DNA of 64,000 bases from Heliopora coerulea (GCA_030142905.1 JASJOG010000029.1:2218501-2282500); one strand, 5' to 3'; positions 12,240 to 23,450 are shown, counted from the stretch's first letter. Notes: generated by a model from the sequence alone, not told the origin. Program-made: numbers and translations.

Positions 12240-14530
12240 CAACGTATTTGCAAGCATTAAGTATATTACATTAAGTATATTACATTAATTACAATAGAAG
12301 TTAAAACTTTTACATATTATTGTTAAAAAAACACTGAGAGATTTTACCTATCAAGAGTATTTCTGAATCGTTCAGTTTTACAGGAATAGTTATACACCTT
12401 TTCGCCATTTGTCCGGGTCTCTCTTTCTCTTATATCATTTACTTTTTTCGGTGGTAAACTGTAAAGCCTGTGGGATGGTTTTAACAAGTCTTTAATTAGA
12501 GCAGCACACAGATTATTTCTACGTTCTTCTAATGTAAATAGATTACTCTGTAATAATAGAGAATCGTATTCATCATAGCTTCGATAAATTATTCTAAGGG
12601 CTCGTTTTTGAATTCGTTCAATATTTTCTTTCTGCATTTGTGTCAGGCCTCCACTCCAAATTTGCGCCCCATATTCGAGTACAGACCCAATTACAGTGCA
12701 ATAAAAGATTAATAGGTCACTTATTGGTGCACCGTAGTTCCTTAAGATCTTTAAAAAAAAAAGGCCCTTCGCAGATTTTTTAGTGATGTAGTCGGTGTTG
12801 CTATTCCATTTGAGGTCATCGTCTATCCATATACCTAATAATTTATATGATTTTACTCGAGATATCTGATTGTCACCAATTTGAATTAGTTGTAGAGTAG
12901 TTTTGTTCTTCCGAAAGTCATTTAGCATTTCTTTACATTTTACCGTGTTCAATTGCATTCTTTCATCTTTGGCAAATTGGACTACGTTGTTTACGTTCCT
13001 TTGTGCGTGCCAATTTGGCTACCAGACAAATGTTGAGATACATTAATGACTTCGGACAGTGTAGTATCATCAACGAACATTACACTGTCTTGATCCTCAG
13101 ATTCATTACTCAACTCGTCCTGATCATTAAGAGCGGTGACTAGTGGGAGTTGGTTGATTTTAAGGATAAATGCGATTGGACCTTATTTGCTTCCTTGAGG
13201 AACTCCTCCTTTGATCCTTCTCAATTCAGATTGTGAATCTTGGAATCATGACATTTGCGATCTACTAGAAAAGTAAGATGCGAACCAGCTCACTAAAGCT
13301 GGCCGTACACCGATTTCGGTAAACGTCTCCAAAAGCTTATTGTGGTCTATTAAATTGAATGCTTTCCGAAAGTCTAGGAAAACAATTCTAATAACCTTTC
13401 CAGGAGTATGCATTGCCAAATGCCATTTATGAATCAAATGAATTAAGGCTTGAATGGTGAATGTTCCAGGTAGACCACCAAACTGAAACAGACTAATTTC
13501 GTCTCGGATGTCTTCATAGAACCAATCTACAACATATGATTCCTGGATTTTAGATAAAGTGCTTGTAAGAGCAATTGGTCTTAGGAGATCCACTGAACAG
13601 TAGGGTTTACATTTCGGTATTCCGCGTACCTTAGCGATTTTCCAAACATTTGATAATACTCGGCAACGAAAGGATTCATTAAATACGTGTATCAGCGGTC
13701 CTGCAAAATAGTTCGCAAACGTCTTTATTATTCTCATGTTGGGATCAAAAGGACCAACGGCTTTATTTGTTTTAAGACATTTAAACTTGCTTGCAACACT
13801 ATCAAAATCAACATACGGTAAAGGATCACCAGCTCCCATATAAGACCATTCACTTTTTACATCAGGAAAGTCACTAGTGAGGTTGGTAAAAAATCGTTCA
13901 TTAGATCAGCTGTCTCTTTTGGGTTTAACGGAGCATCGGTTACAGGGTCAATGAGGACAAAGCTTTGTTGCTTCATTCCAATGATCTTTTTGATATTTTC
14001 CCACCTTTTTTTCGGATCGTGAACTCGGGCAGGTTTAATCTTTTCCCTATATAATTTGTGCTTTTCTTTACGAATCTCCGACACGACTTTATTACGCATT
14101 ACTCTAAAATCGTTCATTTTTCCTTGTTGATGCAGTCTATCCCTTTTGATAATCATTTTTTAATTCTACCTGATATAAAGGGTTTATCATTCTCATGCAC
14201 TTTAACAGTTTTCAACGGGAAAACAGTGTCGATCATCTCAGACGTTACCGATAAGAACGCTTCCCCCTTACTATTTATGCAAGGGGAATTATACACTGCT
14301 GTCCAACTTTCCCGACTAATAAGGTTTTCGAATAACTGAAGGCCAGAATCCTTTATAGGTCGGTTGACAATTTTCTTGGTTTTACCCTTATTCGATGTTT
14401 GTATTTTGGGTCTCCAAACTATGATGTTATGGTCTGAATTGCCGAGAGGAGGAAGAACGTTTGGTTCCTCATAAAATCAGTTAGCATTACTTAATATAAA
14501 GTCAAGAATAGTAGTCCAGAAGTAGAATCA
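12240..14530 (-). mobile_element. 5'-truncated non-LTR retrotransposon (CR1/Jockey-like) inside the hAT
   Basis: Minus-strand order: the end of an APE endonuclease (SDHNIIVW near 14430), the linker, then reverse transcriptase with motif A (LDFRKAF, about 13370) and motif C as FVDD at 13066-13077. The RT C-terminal domain at 12344-12958 ends the coding part. A short tandem repeat of attaagtatattac at about 12258-12290 sits at the 3' end, as in CR1/L2 elements. Stops and frameshifts (for example near 14155-14160 and at 14475) leave it inactive. It lies antisense to the hAT transposase and must be younger than the hAT insertion. Confidence 0.8.
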
Positions 14531-14837
14531 TTGAAGCTCGGACAAATAGAATCATTAACTTATCAATTTAAGTTAATTTCAAACTACCCAATTTAATATT
14601 CACAAATCTAAAGTTGGTGTTAAATGTTTTGCTTATATGTAATGAATGAGAGGTCACCAAAGATATGAATTTTAATATTAAAATGCCATCATGTTTTCAT
14701 TCGACAAGCGTCATTTTAGTAGGCACTCGACGGAAAGACAAAAGGTTCGATTGATAGGATATAGTCGGTACAAGCTCGTGCGTCAGTCGGTTAAAGCGAG
14801 TTACACCCCCCTGTAGAATTTTCTGAGTACGGCCCTG

Positions 14838-14845
14838 GATAGGTT
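14838..14845. repeat. 8-bp target-site duplication, right
   Basis: Exact copy of the GATAGGTT at 10507-10514. The host reading frame resumes across it. Confidence 0.9.
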
Positions 14846-15465
14846 TCTCAATCTTGAGAAAAAAGTGAAGCAACTAGCGGCGAAACTTGTCCAGACTGAA
14901 AATGAATTGAACAAACAAAGAAAAGTGATTGAGAATTTCCCATCTCATCAAAGGAAAAGGAGACTTCACCGCGCAAATGAAGTATTGAACCAACTAGAAA
15001 AGCTTCAAGTTTATCAGTCAACCCCAACCTACAAACAAAAGCTGCCTGTCATTTTGGCTAAAGGGACTCAAGCAATTTTGATATCCATTTACTGTAACTT
15101 TTGGAATGTGAAAGAACCTGCTTATCTAAACTAGGAAGCCTATCAGAAAGGAAACGACAAACAAGAAGGGAAAGTTTATGGATACAATACTCATAATGTC
15201 CACGCTAACACGTTCCTGTACGAGCAAATGATCCCATTGAGCAACAGTCTTCCCAATGAGATGATTTTCAAGGTGACATCGTCCTATTTATCAGGTGGTG
15301 ATAAAAACTGGTATCGAGTAAGAATGGTGGGCTATGTCACGACAAATAAACGAGAACTGTGAACAACGACTTAAAGACATTAGTGACATTCTGTCATAGT
15401 TATTTCGCAACAGTAGTCGCGCATGCAACAGCTCATGAGTTCAGCGCGTTTATCCGATTGTTCTG

Positions 15466-16328
15466 ACGTACGTATTTGTTCGAAAAGTGAAGCATTTAGG
15501 TGTGTGGAGTGCCAATTAGTAAGTGTCCATTAAAGTGGTTGCGAATTTCCTCTGATTTTCTTGTACTTAAAATTTATTTTTCCCCAGTTCCCTTTTGAGC
15601 CAGCCAAAGATCCTGTACACTTTGACTGCAGGATTTCCCGTATTTAGTCATTTCAAAAGTCAAACATTCAAATCTCTGGAGTGTCAGTTTGTAACGGTCA
15701 GTTAAATTAGTTGCAAGTTCCTCGAATTGTGCTTCAACTGATCTTTTTCCTATCTCCTATTGAGCAAACCAAAGATTGCCTCTGTACACTTTGAATGTAT
15801 GATTTCACCTATGTAGTTATTTCAAAAGTCAATCGTTTAAATCTGTGGAGTACCAGTTTGTAAGTGTCACTTAAAATGGTTGCAAGCTCCTCGTATATGC
15901 TTGTGCTTCAAGCGGTTCTTTCCTGTTTGCCCTGTGAGCAAGCCGTAGATCCCCTCTGTACACACTTTGACTGCATGATTGCACGTACGTAGTTATTTCG
16001 AAAGTAAATCTTTTAGATCTGTGGAATGCCAGTTTGTAAGTGTCAGTTAAAATGGTTACAAGCTCCTCGGATATACTTGTGCTTCAAGTGGTTTTTCCAG
16101 TTGCCCTTTGAGCAAACCAAAGATCCCTTCCGCACACTTTGACTGCTTGATTGCACGTGTGTAGTTATTTCGAAAGTCAATCATTTAGATCTGTGGAGTG
16201 CCAGTTTGTAAGCGTCAGTAAAGATGGTTGCAAGTTCCTCGGATACACTTGTGCTTTAAGTGGCTTTTCCTGTTGCCTTTTGAGCAAACTAAAGATCCCT
16301 CCGCACACTTTGACTGCTTGAGGTGAAG
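15466..16328. repeat. Tandem repeat, about 5 copies of a 172-bp unit
   Basis: Five diverged units start near 15466, 15641, 15811, 15989 and 16161. Each contains 'ctgtggagtgccagtttgta', 'gagcaaaccaaagat' and 'cacactttgactgc' or variants. The later units are most alike. No coding frame is maintained. Confidence 0.8.
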
Positions 16329-17120
16329 ATTCTCTTCGTACTCTTTCAATGCAGGAAGGTCATGATTGATGAATTGGCCATGCCCCATCTGCGACAGCGT
16401 TTTTCAAAATTGCAAATACTGAAAGTAATATAAAATCAGTAAGACCTACCGAAATGCTCTATTTTGTTAACTCTTTTAAGGCCTGTTTACCCTTGCGAAT
16501 TTTTTTGCCTTGCGATATACATCTTGAATGATGCATTAAACTGACTAGAATATCGAGGACAAATTGGAGTAAAACATGTAAGCGCGTGTCTTGCTGTATT
16601 AGTTTTCCATTGTGCATGCATTGGTTCTTTTGTTCTAGAGGTTTCCTCGTATGTTTTTTGTTCCACGTTAAATGTTTCCTAGGTTCTGTCTTCCGGTTTT
16701 TTTACCAGAGAAGTTACAAAGAAGTCAAAATTAGGGAATAAAAAATATGTAAAATAAAAAAGTAAATAACAAAAGGGAATAATCTTGATCAGAGTTCACA
16801 CACCGAATGAACCATTATATGTTATGTGTCAACAAGAAGGCACCTTTGAAATGCTGTGAGATGTATTCTAAAAGAATCTTAATAATTGTCGTGGGCCGTA
16901 TGTCGCAGGTGAAGTCGTGTGTCGAAAAATACTTTTAAAGTGGTATTTTTTTTTTTTTTTCACCCGTACGGTACGACTGTATTTGCTGAGTGAAACCCGA
17001 GGGTTAATGATAACCTCTGTGTAAAACAAATTTTATACAACGATCTGTTCGAAATATTTATGGAACGTTCAACTTCAGAGGATGCTCAGGGCATGTGATT
17101 GGCTAAAAGATATACATGAG
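16329..17120. other. No supported gene
   Basis: The stretch ggttcttttgttctagaggtt at 16623-16643 is the complement of part of the tandem repeat at 53739-53943, so it is a dispersed repeat copy. A T-run lies at about 16947-16960. Confidence 0.4.
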
Positions 17121-17215
17121 AAGGAGAATTAGGATTAGGGCCAGGGTTAGAATGAACCCTAATCCTAACCCCAAACCTGACCCTAATCCTAACCAATCCT
17201 TACCCTGATCCTAAT
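17121..17215. repeat. Degenerate telomere-like repeat
   Basis: Contains attagg/ttaggg-type units followed by their complement cctaa/ccctaatcc units, so the two strands of a telomere-like repeat face each other. It is heavily degenerate and only loosely matches TTAGGG. Confidence 0.5.
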
Positions 17216-17437
17216 CGTAATCATCCTTGTCAGGTAGATCCTCTAGCCATGACCGTGGATCCAACCAGTGGATTCAGCTAGTCCATGATGCAAACTCGTA
17301 CCCAGACTCTTTGCTGTATGTTCGAAAAATATTATGAATGTGTTGCGCATGTTCCTCGCCGAACCCCTCGTCCCTTCTACATTATTATCACAGAATAAGA
17401 AACGACCAGAACTGTCACTCGAGGGTGTAACGTGTCC

Positions 17438-18300
17438 TCACTTTTTTTGGAGCCGTTCCCATACTCTTCGCTCGGCCAAAGTCGTCGCAGTCAGTAAACC
17501 GCTGCCAGCTCAACAAGGATTTAACCTACGAAATGCCGTGTTGGCTCAGTAAAATGGCTATATCTTGAAAAGTATTTGACTGATTTTTATTCTACGAAAA
17601 CTGGTTGAAGATGAAAGGTAAATGATAATATTTCTGGTAACTATAAGTTATAAAAACGTTCTCCACTGTTAAATTTAGAAGTATAGTATTATTTATACGT
17701 ATTTAGACGTATTAGTTTCCACAGCAAGGAACAATAATGAACGTTAAACAAATCAACCCATAGTTTTAAGTCTAACACAAATCGAAGTTATTTCATACAT
17801 TACATAAGAAATGCTGGTTGTTACATAGTTGTGACTGTACCAGGGTAACGTGTGACTCTGTATGATCGTTGTAATTCGTTGTGACATTAATTTATGTCAA
17901 AAACACTTAATATTACTTCACGAACTTGATTGTTGATTACTGAACCTTATACTAGAGCACAGAATTCAATATCCAAGCCTTAGATTAAGCTGACAGAAAA
18001 ATAATTCATCAGAGAAAGAAAAGAAACTATTGATTGTGTGGGCAGCGCGAATGGCCTCTACTCATATAGCAGATATACGTTTAAATTTAACAGTTGGGAA
18101 TCTTTTAATAAATTATAGTTACCAGAAATATTATCACTTACCTTTCCACTTCAACCACTCTTCGTAGAATGAAAATCGGCCGTTTTACTAAGCCAACACC
18201 GCATTTCGTAGATTAAATCCTTGTTGAGCTGGCTGAGATTTAGTGGCAATGAGGATTTTGGCCGAGCAAAGGGTCTGGGGACGGTTTTGAAAAAGTGAGG
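17438..18300. repeat. Long inverted repeat, arms about 235-250 bp
   Basis: The left arm (about 17438-17690) and right arm (about 18065-18300) are complements over most of their length. Shared landmarks are gctcaacaaggatttaa, tacgaaatgc and gataatatttctggtaacta. About 375 bp of unrelated AT-rich sequence separates them. This may be a large foldback transposon or an inverted duplication. Confidence 0.75.
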
Positions 18301-18818
18301 ACAAAAAATGCAAAGACTGACGCGGGTGGCCCTTATAGTTCTTACTTACGCTGCGTTAGAGTCTCAAACGTTGTTGAAGTCATCGTTTTACTAAGTTTTC
18401 GATACAATGTCTTTGGCAAAGTTATTCTTTCCCGACCGCATAAAGGGATATACGATGGAAAAGGATTAATGTATGGTTACAAACCCACGTTCTCAGACAA
18501 AAAGTAAGTGTACTCATCATCAGTGGATTAATATGCCTCTCACACGTATCTGTTTACAAAGTGAGTGAACAGTATGTAAGAGAGCTTTCTTTTACGAGTT
18601 TAGGTTATCTGGCTCGCAAGGACTCAAGGCTTGTCCAACTGTTTGGCTATCAGGTCGGTGAAGCGGCTAGTCGGGACAATCGAAGTATTAGTTACTCATT
18701 CGCTCGCTGGACAGTATGTAACTAGTGAATTCCTTCTACTAAAGATTCAGACAGGTATTGATTGTGACCTAAAAGATTGTCACACCCGCATGCCTTCATT
18801 GATATTCCGGATCAATTC
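18301..18818. other. No supported gene
   Basis: Only short frames, none recognisable. Confidence 0.4.
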
Positions 18819-18854
18819 AAGTATAGTCCCCACATTCCCTTGGGGACTATACTT
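18819..18854. repeat. Perfect 14-bp hairpin
   Basis: AAGTATAGTCCCCA and its exact complement are separated by an 8-base loop. Host role unknown. Confidence 0.85.
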
Positions 18855-19158
18855 TTAAGTAGATTCAAGGCATACATGATCATGATAGTCAAAGTAAATC
18901 AGTCATTATTTTCGTGCAGCTTGTTTCAGTGTAACTGAACAAAATCTCATACAGTACTACATGTATTATAAACATTGAAGGAAAGCACATGTAGATTTTG
19001 GTGTGTATAGAGGTCACTTCCAGTCTTCCAGCTAGTACTTTGCTGTTCTCAAACATTACACTATGTAATACATTGTACTGCTCTTCTAGTCATCGCAATA
19101 CACTGGATACTTTTACTGGTAAGACAGTAGAACACGTACACAGAAATGAATTGATAAT

Positions 19159-19171
19159 GAGAACATTTGTG
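19159..19171. repeat. 13-bp flanking direct repeat, left
   Basis: GAGAACATTTGTG recurs exactly at 19594-19606, bracketing the inverted SINE pair. It is a likely target-site duplication. Confidence 0.8.
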
Positions 19172-19217
19172 GAAGATGAATGATCTTCAAGCTCGATACT
19201 CAGAAAATGATTTCTGA

Positions 19218-19289
19218 GCCCCAGACGGGGATCGAACCCGTAACCTTCTGATGACCGGTTAGACGCTCTAACCATTGAGCTACCGAGAC
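19218..19289 (-). other. tRNA-like SINE head (minus)
   Basis: A 72-base cloverleaf can be drawn: acceptor GTCTCGG with wobble pairs, D-stem GCTC/GAGC, and T-arm ACGGGTTCGATCCCCGT. Position 33 is C rather than U and the anticodon stem has one mismatch, so this is a SINE promoter head rather than a working tRNA gene. Confidence 0.65.
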
Positions 19290-19438
19290 TCAGATGGTGA
19301 GCTAAGTTGCAAATTCGATATATATATCTAAGCTCTAACGTTTCTCAAACATCAAACTTCTTCAATAATTACTAATATATAGTGGCTTCCGCTTAGGTCA
19401 CACATAATATCGAATTTGCACCTTAGCTAACCATCTGA

Positions 19439-19510
19439 GTCTCGGTAGCTCAATGGTTAGAACGTATAACCGGTCATTAGAAAGTTGCGGGTTCGATCCC
19501 GGTCTGGGGC
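19439..19510 (+). other. tRNA-like SINE head (plus)
   Basis: Diverged copy of the head at 19218-19289. It keeps the A-box-like tagctcaatggttag and the B-box gggttcgatccc. The anticodon arm is more damaged. Confidence 0.65.
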
Positions 19511-19606
19511 TCAGAAATCATTTTCTGAGTATCGAGCTTGAAGATCATTCGTCTACCTTAATATATCCAAGGTCTTACGTTTCTCAAACATCAGAGAACA
19601 TTTGTG

Positions 19607-21239
19607 ATGCTTCACAGAAAGATATAATAAACCAACCTGTTTGCTCATACAAAATTACATAAGAATAGATTGCAACCCAAATGAGCATTTTAATGCAAAG
19701 TATTCATGTTATAACTGGTATACGTACTAAATGAATTCATGGTTATCAGCAGTAAAGTAATTATGATAATATAAAAACACTTACTTAGGATTTGTGGAGG
19801 AACAATTCCTCGTGCTTCCTACTTCTATTTATGGTCATGCATCCAGTTATTTTTATGCTGTAAAAATGCCTGTATTGTCTGTTTATTTAAGAGTTTTGCT
19901 GATTCTAACTTTCAAAAATTACCAGTACCCTGTTCCCTTAGTGGTGGTATTGAAAAAAGCATCACTTGGTAGCCAAGCCATGAGCTGATTTTTTTCAATT
20001 TTTATTTTTAGTCAAGTTAACTTTGTTTGCAAATAAACATAAAACATTACAACGTTGTTATAGTGTTTTGCATTTATATGTTTGATTTATTCATGAGATT
20101 TAAACAGTCATATGTAGCTTGTCTTTAGCCTGTTGATTGTCCATGAGCAATTATGGAAAAGGAAGATATTCAGTCAGGAGTTTAAAATAAAACTATATGT
20201 TGACTGATAGCGGTAAAATAAAATAAAATAAAATAAAATAAAAGATTAATGACCAAATAAAGAAATAATCATGATTGGTGGGGTAACAGTTTATTAATCA
20301 ATTGGAAAAAATAATACATACCTCAACATATGCTCAATGGGATCTTAACATTTATTTCTTTACTTACCTTCCAAAACTTCTTCCATTAGGGCTAGTCCAG
20401 TGGCTAGTAGCTCTCAAATTTTAGTAGCCTAAACCCAATGTTTACTTGTCCTGGACTAGTGGACTGCCACTAAGGTCAAGCACTGTCGACATCTAATTTT
20501 GTCTTACTTGACTTCCCTGTTTCAACAAAGTCTGGTGCTGCTACTGCCTTTTTAGACCTTCATTTATTGGGATTCAGGGATGTCAAATAGAGCATATACA
20601 GCGCTATGGCTTTGCGAGAAAATTTGGTTGAGAACTACTGATCTTTACCATAAATAAGATAAAGTTTGGAAGCAGTTAATTGTGGATAATTGGTGCTGTA
20701 CACCAGACACGTCTTAGTGCAATGCAGCAAGACTGGAACAAAACTGATCCACAAAAATTCCAAAGCAGGAATATCTGGTGCGTCTACTTTGTTTGGTCGA
20801 TACGCTAAAATGAAAGAGAAAAAATTGCTGATAAAATTTAGCATTTCCATCCTGAAGGTAAAGTATCTGACCACTGCCATGTCTTCGGGGCTGGGCTACT
20901 CAGTTGGTCAATCAAATATTCAAGCCAACTTGTAAGATTTCACTTTCCTCATTATTTTGAACTTAAATATCCGTCTAAGTTAGCATGCATTGCTGAACTT
21001 CGAAAGACTAAAGCCAGGAGCTTTTAAATCTCTTGGGGCTGGATAAATAGATGTTCCTCAGCTCTTAGAGGGCGTCAAAATCAGAGGACTTGAAGCTTTT
21101 CGAGACCTTTGACACTGGAAGACAAAAACAGCGATGTTCAGTGTGGATTATCAGAAGGGCGTCATCATATTTTGTACCATTGAACTCAAGAAAGACTCTT
21201 ATACCAGGCCTTGCGATTGAATGAATCCGACATGTGGTC
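19607..21239. other. No supported gene; (AAAAT)n microsatellite
   Basis: A perfect (aaaat) pentamer run lies at about 20213-20245. The remaining short frames have no recognisable motif. Confidence 0.5.
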
Positions 21240-21515
21240 AGCCATGTAGGTCAAAAACACGCTTGTGAAAAATTTGCATTGAGACTTTACTTTTCATTGA
21301 CGGTTAATTCTGACAAATATGAAGTGCTATCGACATTGTTCTCTACTTAGTAAGGATAAAAAGGAAAACCACCAAAAAATAGGAAGTTTAGGTAAAGTTT
21401 TTCGCAATAGGTTGCGTGTTTTATCGCGTGGGGGACTATGATTACCTGCAATTTGACCTTCATGTAAGCCTCCATGTTGGCTTCAAAATACAATTTGCAG
21501 GTATTGTTTTAGTCT
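21240..21515 (+). repeat. Dispersed repeat family R, copy 1
   Basis: Matches 23053-23320 in direct orientation over about 270 bp. Shared landmarks are 'gttttatcgcgt', 'catgtaagcctccat' and 'ttggcttcaaaataca'. Family identity unknown. Confidence 0.7.
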
Positions 21516-22140
21516 TTTTAGAGTTTAGTGGTTAACACATGTTATTGAAAAATCTGAAAGAAGCAGGTGGATGTCCACGTTTTTTTGGCTTATCGACCTA
21601 CCAGCATGACTGATTATTCTTACAAATACGTAATTTTGAATAAATCGCGCTCTGAAGATGAATATCCTCCGAGTAGAAATGATAGATTTATACCGAGTTA
21701 CCACCCATAATAGTGGCACGTTTTTATATTCTTCAGCATGCAGGAACACAGCCTTGATTTCTGAAAGGAGGGCGGGGGAAAAGGAAAAATAAAAATTTTC
21801 TGTTGTAAATTTGCTCCACAAATAGTACTGGATACGATGTTGTGTCCTCGATAAAGAGGTCTATCACAATGTATTGTTACGAATGATTCCATTTTTGATT
21901 TGGAGTCTGTTGAAGATGTTTAGATGATCTAAACTGTATATGACTGGTTTTAAATTCATAAAATTGCTTCCATTAAAATTTCTTTTTGGAACCATTTGAT
22001 GATGATGATGATGATCTTTATTTGAACACGTTAACCATTGTCATCATAATGTGATTTCCACATTTGGAATCGAGTTTTACGTTCATTTTACAACTTTACA
22101 TTAAACTTAAATTTTAACGTTTAAATTTTAGCAAGTGACT
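21516..22140. other. No supported gene
   Basis: Short frames only; a (gat)n run lies near 22000. Confidence 0.5.
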
Positions 22141-22158
22141 GTGGTTTTCTTGTAACAG

Positions 22159-22513
22159 GACGAAAAAGGTTTAGAAGCCAAACGTTCAGAAAAAGATCTA
22201 TTACAGTGAAATACTGGAAGAGAAACTGAAATATGAGATGACGACATCGGCAATGAGGTCGGTAGATTGTGCTGGTGGCTTTGATAATTACATCTTAAAT
22301 ACTTCCGACAGGCGACTGGTTTCAAAAGCTCCTATTGACTTAAAGAAACGCATTCAAGCAGTTATTGAAATGAAGGAAAAAAGCAGATCGATTGAGTACA
22401 TTAGGAAGAAATTTAGTCCGCCAAAGAAACAATCTAAACTTGAACATGTTCCGAAGAAATATACCAATAGGTTTTACTTTGAATGGAAAAGAAAACATGT
22501 GGTGTATTGCTGA
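22159..22513 (+). CDS. MRPL28: Mitochondrial ribosomal protein bL28m, C-terminal exon
   Basis: Translation shows the bacterial-type L28 core KPNVQKK, then YSEILEEKLKYEMTTSAMR, AGGFDNYILNT and the SKAPIDLKKRI helix, followed by a basic C-terminal tail ending at TGA 22511-22513. In animals this protein belongs to the large mitoribosomal subunit. A splice acceptor (ttttcttgtaacag, ending 22158) precedes it. With that acceptor, GRKRF is read first and two extra bases (22173-22174) then shift the frame before KPNV. A second possible acceptor (tttag, ending 22174) would avoid the shift. I did not find upstream exons. It is either a terminal exon using the second acceptor or a pseudogene. Confidence 0.55.
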
Positions 22514-23052
22514 ATGGGCGAGAGCAGAATAAAAGTACAGCGAGTTACATGTACGTGAACCGGGATGTTGCTTAGATTTCTGAAAGCAGATGTAGTGCCA
22601 TTAGACGCCAGTACACTGCTTGAAGGACTTGAGCTTAAAACTGGCTATTTCTTAAGAAAGTGAAATGCTACGAGGTAGGCATATCCAAGTTTAGAAACAA
22701 CGTCTCTACGCCTGGGATGAGTTCGTTTTCAAGAGCCTTTAGGTACATGAGGTCTCAGTGTGTGAGGATCTAGTTGACTGCGTTGGTCATCTGCGGACGA
22801 ACTGCAAACAATAAGGCCAAAAAACTCATAAAAGAACACTGTCTTCCTCTTGAAACATTACTGAATCGTTCGTGACCTTGATGAATAATTCCATTTACTA
22901 ATAAAGTTGAGTTGGACATTATAAGACACTTCCTCAAAACTGACGAACAAACAGATCTTCTGCATGCAATGAGGGACGTACATTGAACTCTAAAACGACT
23001 GGAATGATACCTCGTTATGTCTGGCCTTTCAACTGACTGAAGCAGGGAGCAG
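22514..23052. other. No supported gene
   Basis: No recognisable frame or repeat beyond the flanking elements. Confidence 0.4.
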
Positions 23053-23450
23053 CCATGTGGGTCAAAAACAGGCGTGGGAAAAAATTGTACTGAACTTCTA
23101 TTATTCATGGACAGTTAATTCTAACAAATATGCAGCCCTACCGACATTGTCTAACACTTTACTAAGTACAAAAAAGAAAACTGTCAAAAAAGTCCGAAAT
23201 TTGGGTGAAGTTTTCCACAGTAGGTTGTGTGTTTTATCGCGTAGGGGAGTGGGATGACCTGCAAATTGACCTACATGTAAGCCTCCATATTGGCTTCAAA
23301 ATACAGTTTGCAGGTATCAGTGAACTTAATTTCCATATCTAGAATGCTAACTCCCCGTCCATGGAGAGAATTTTGGACGTCAGTTTCAGTCATCTTCGCG
23401 GTCTTGTACGTCAGTTCAAGTCCTTTGCACGACTTTAATATTCAGTTTGT
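23053..23450 (+). repeat. Dispersed repeat family R, copy 2
   Basis: The first 270 bp matches 21240-21515 in direct orientation. The part from about 23310 to 23450 (gtgaacttaatttccatatc, attttggacgtcagtttcag) matches 24060-24290 as an inverted copy. Confidence 0.7.

Larger units (their letters stand above)
10515..14837 (+). mobile_element. hAT-superfamily DNA transposon
   Basis: The element starts CAGGCCCGG and ends in the near-complement CGGCCCTG. It has an exact 8-bp target duplication, which is the hAT hallmark. It holds a decayed ZMYM1-like transposase on the plus strand and a minus-strand LINE that inserted later. A large hairpin lies just inside the left end. Both ends carry C/G-rich subterminal runs (ggggggtatgggg and acaccccc). 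Confidence 0.85.
9955..15360 (+). pseudogene. SAM + EGF-like protein gene, split by a hAT transposon
   Basis: Coding sequence at 9955-10506 continues in frame at 14838-15360 once the transposon between them is ignored. The N-terminus has a hydrophobic stretch resembling a signal or anchor segment. It is followed by a SAM-like domain (key stretches YVAKLKKQNID and GITSLGDRLKIHKFF), two Cys-rich EGF-like repeats (CKNNGIC and CRNGGHC cores), a charged coiled-coil stretch (LEKKVKQLAAKLVQ) after the insertion, and a C-terminal segment I do not recognise, ending at TGA 15358-15360. In-frame stops at TAA 10138-10140 (inside the SAM domain) and TAG 15132-15134 mean the gene was probably decaying already, or that unrecognised introns exist. 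The function is unknown; the EGF and possible signal segments suggest an extracellular or membrane protein. Confidence 0.6.
19172..19593. mobile_element. Inverted dimer of a tRNA-derived SINE (family 2)
   Basis: Two tRNA-headed units lie head to head, with arms of about 150 bp (roughly 19175-19325 and 19400-19555) that are complements of each other. Both units carry the tail block cttcaagctcgatactcag or its complement. Both the middle and the right end carry cgtttctcaaacatca in the same direction. An exact 13-bp direct repeat flanks the whole, so it probably inserted as one piece. Confidence 0.7.

Noticed and set aside
19218..19510. Two tRNA genes
   Set aside because: The cloverleaf is incomplete (C at position 33, mismatched anticodon stem) and both sit in an inverted SINE dimer.
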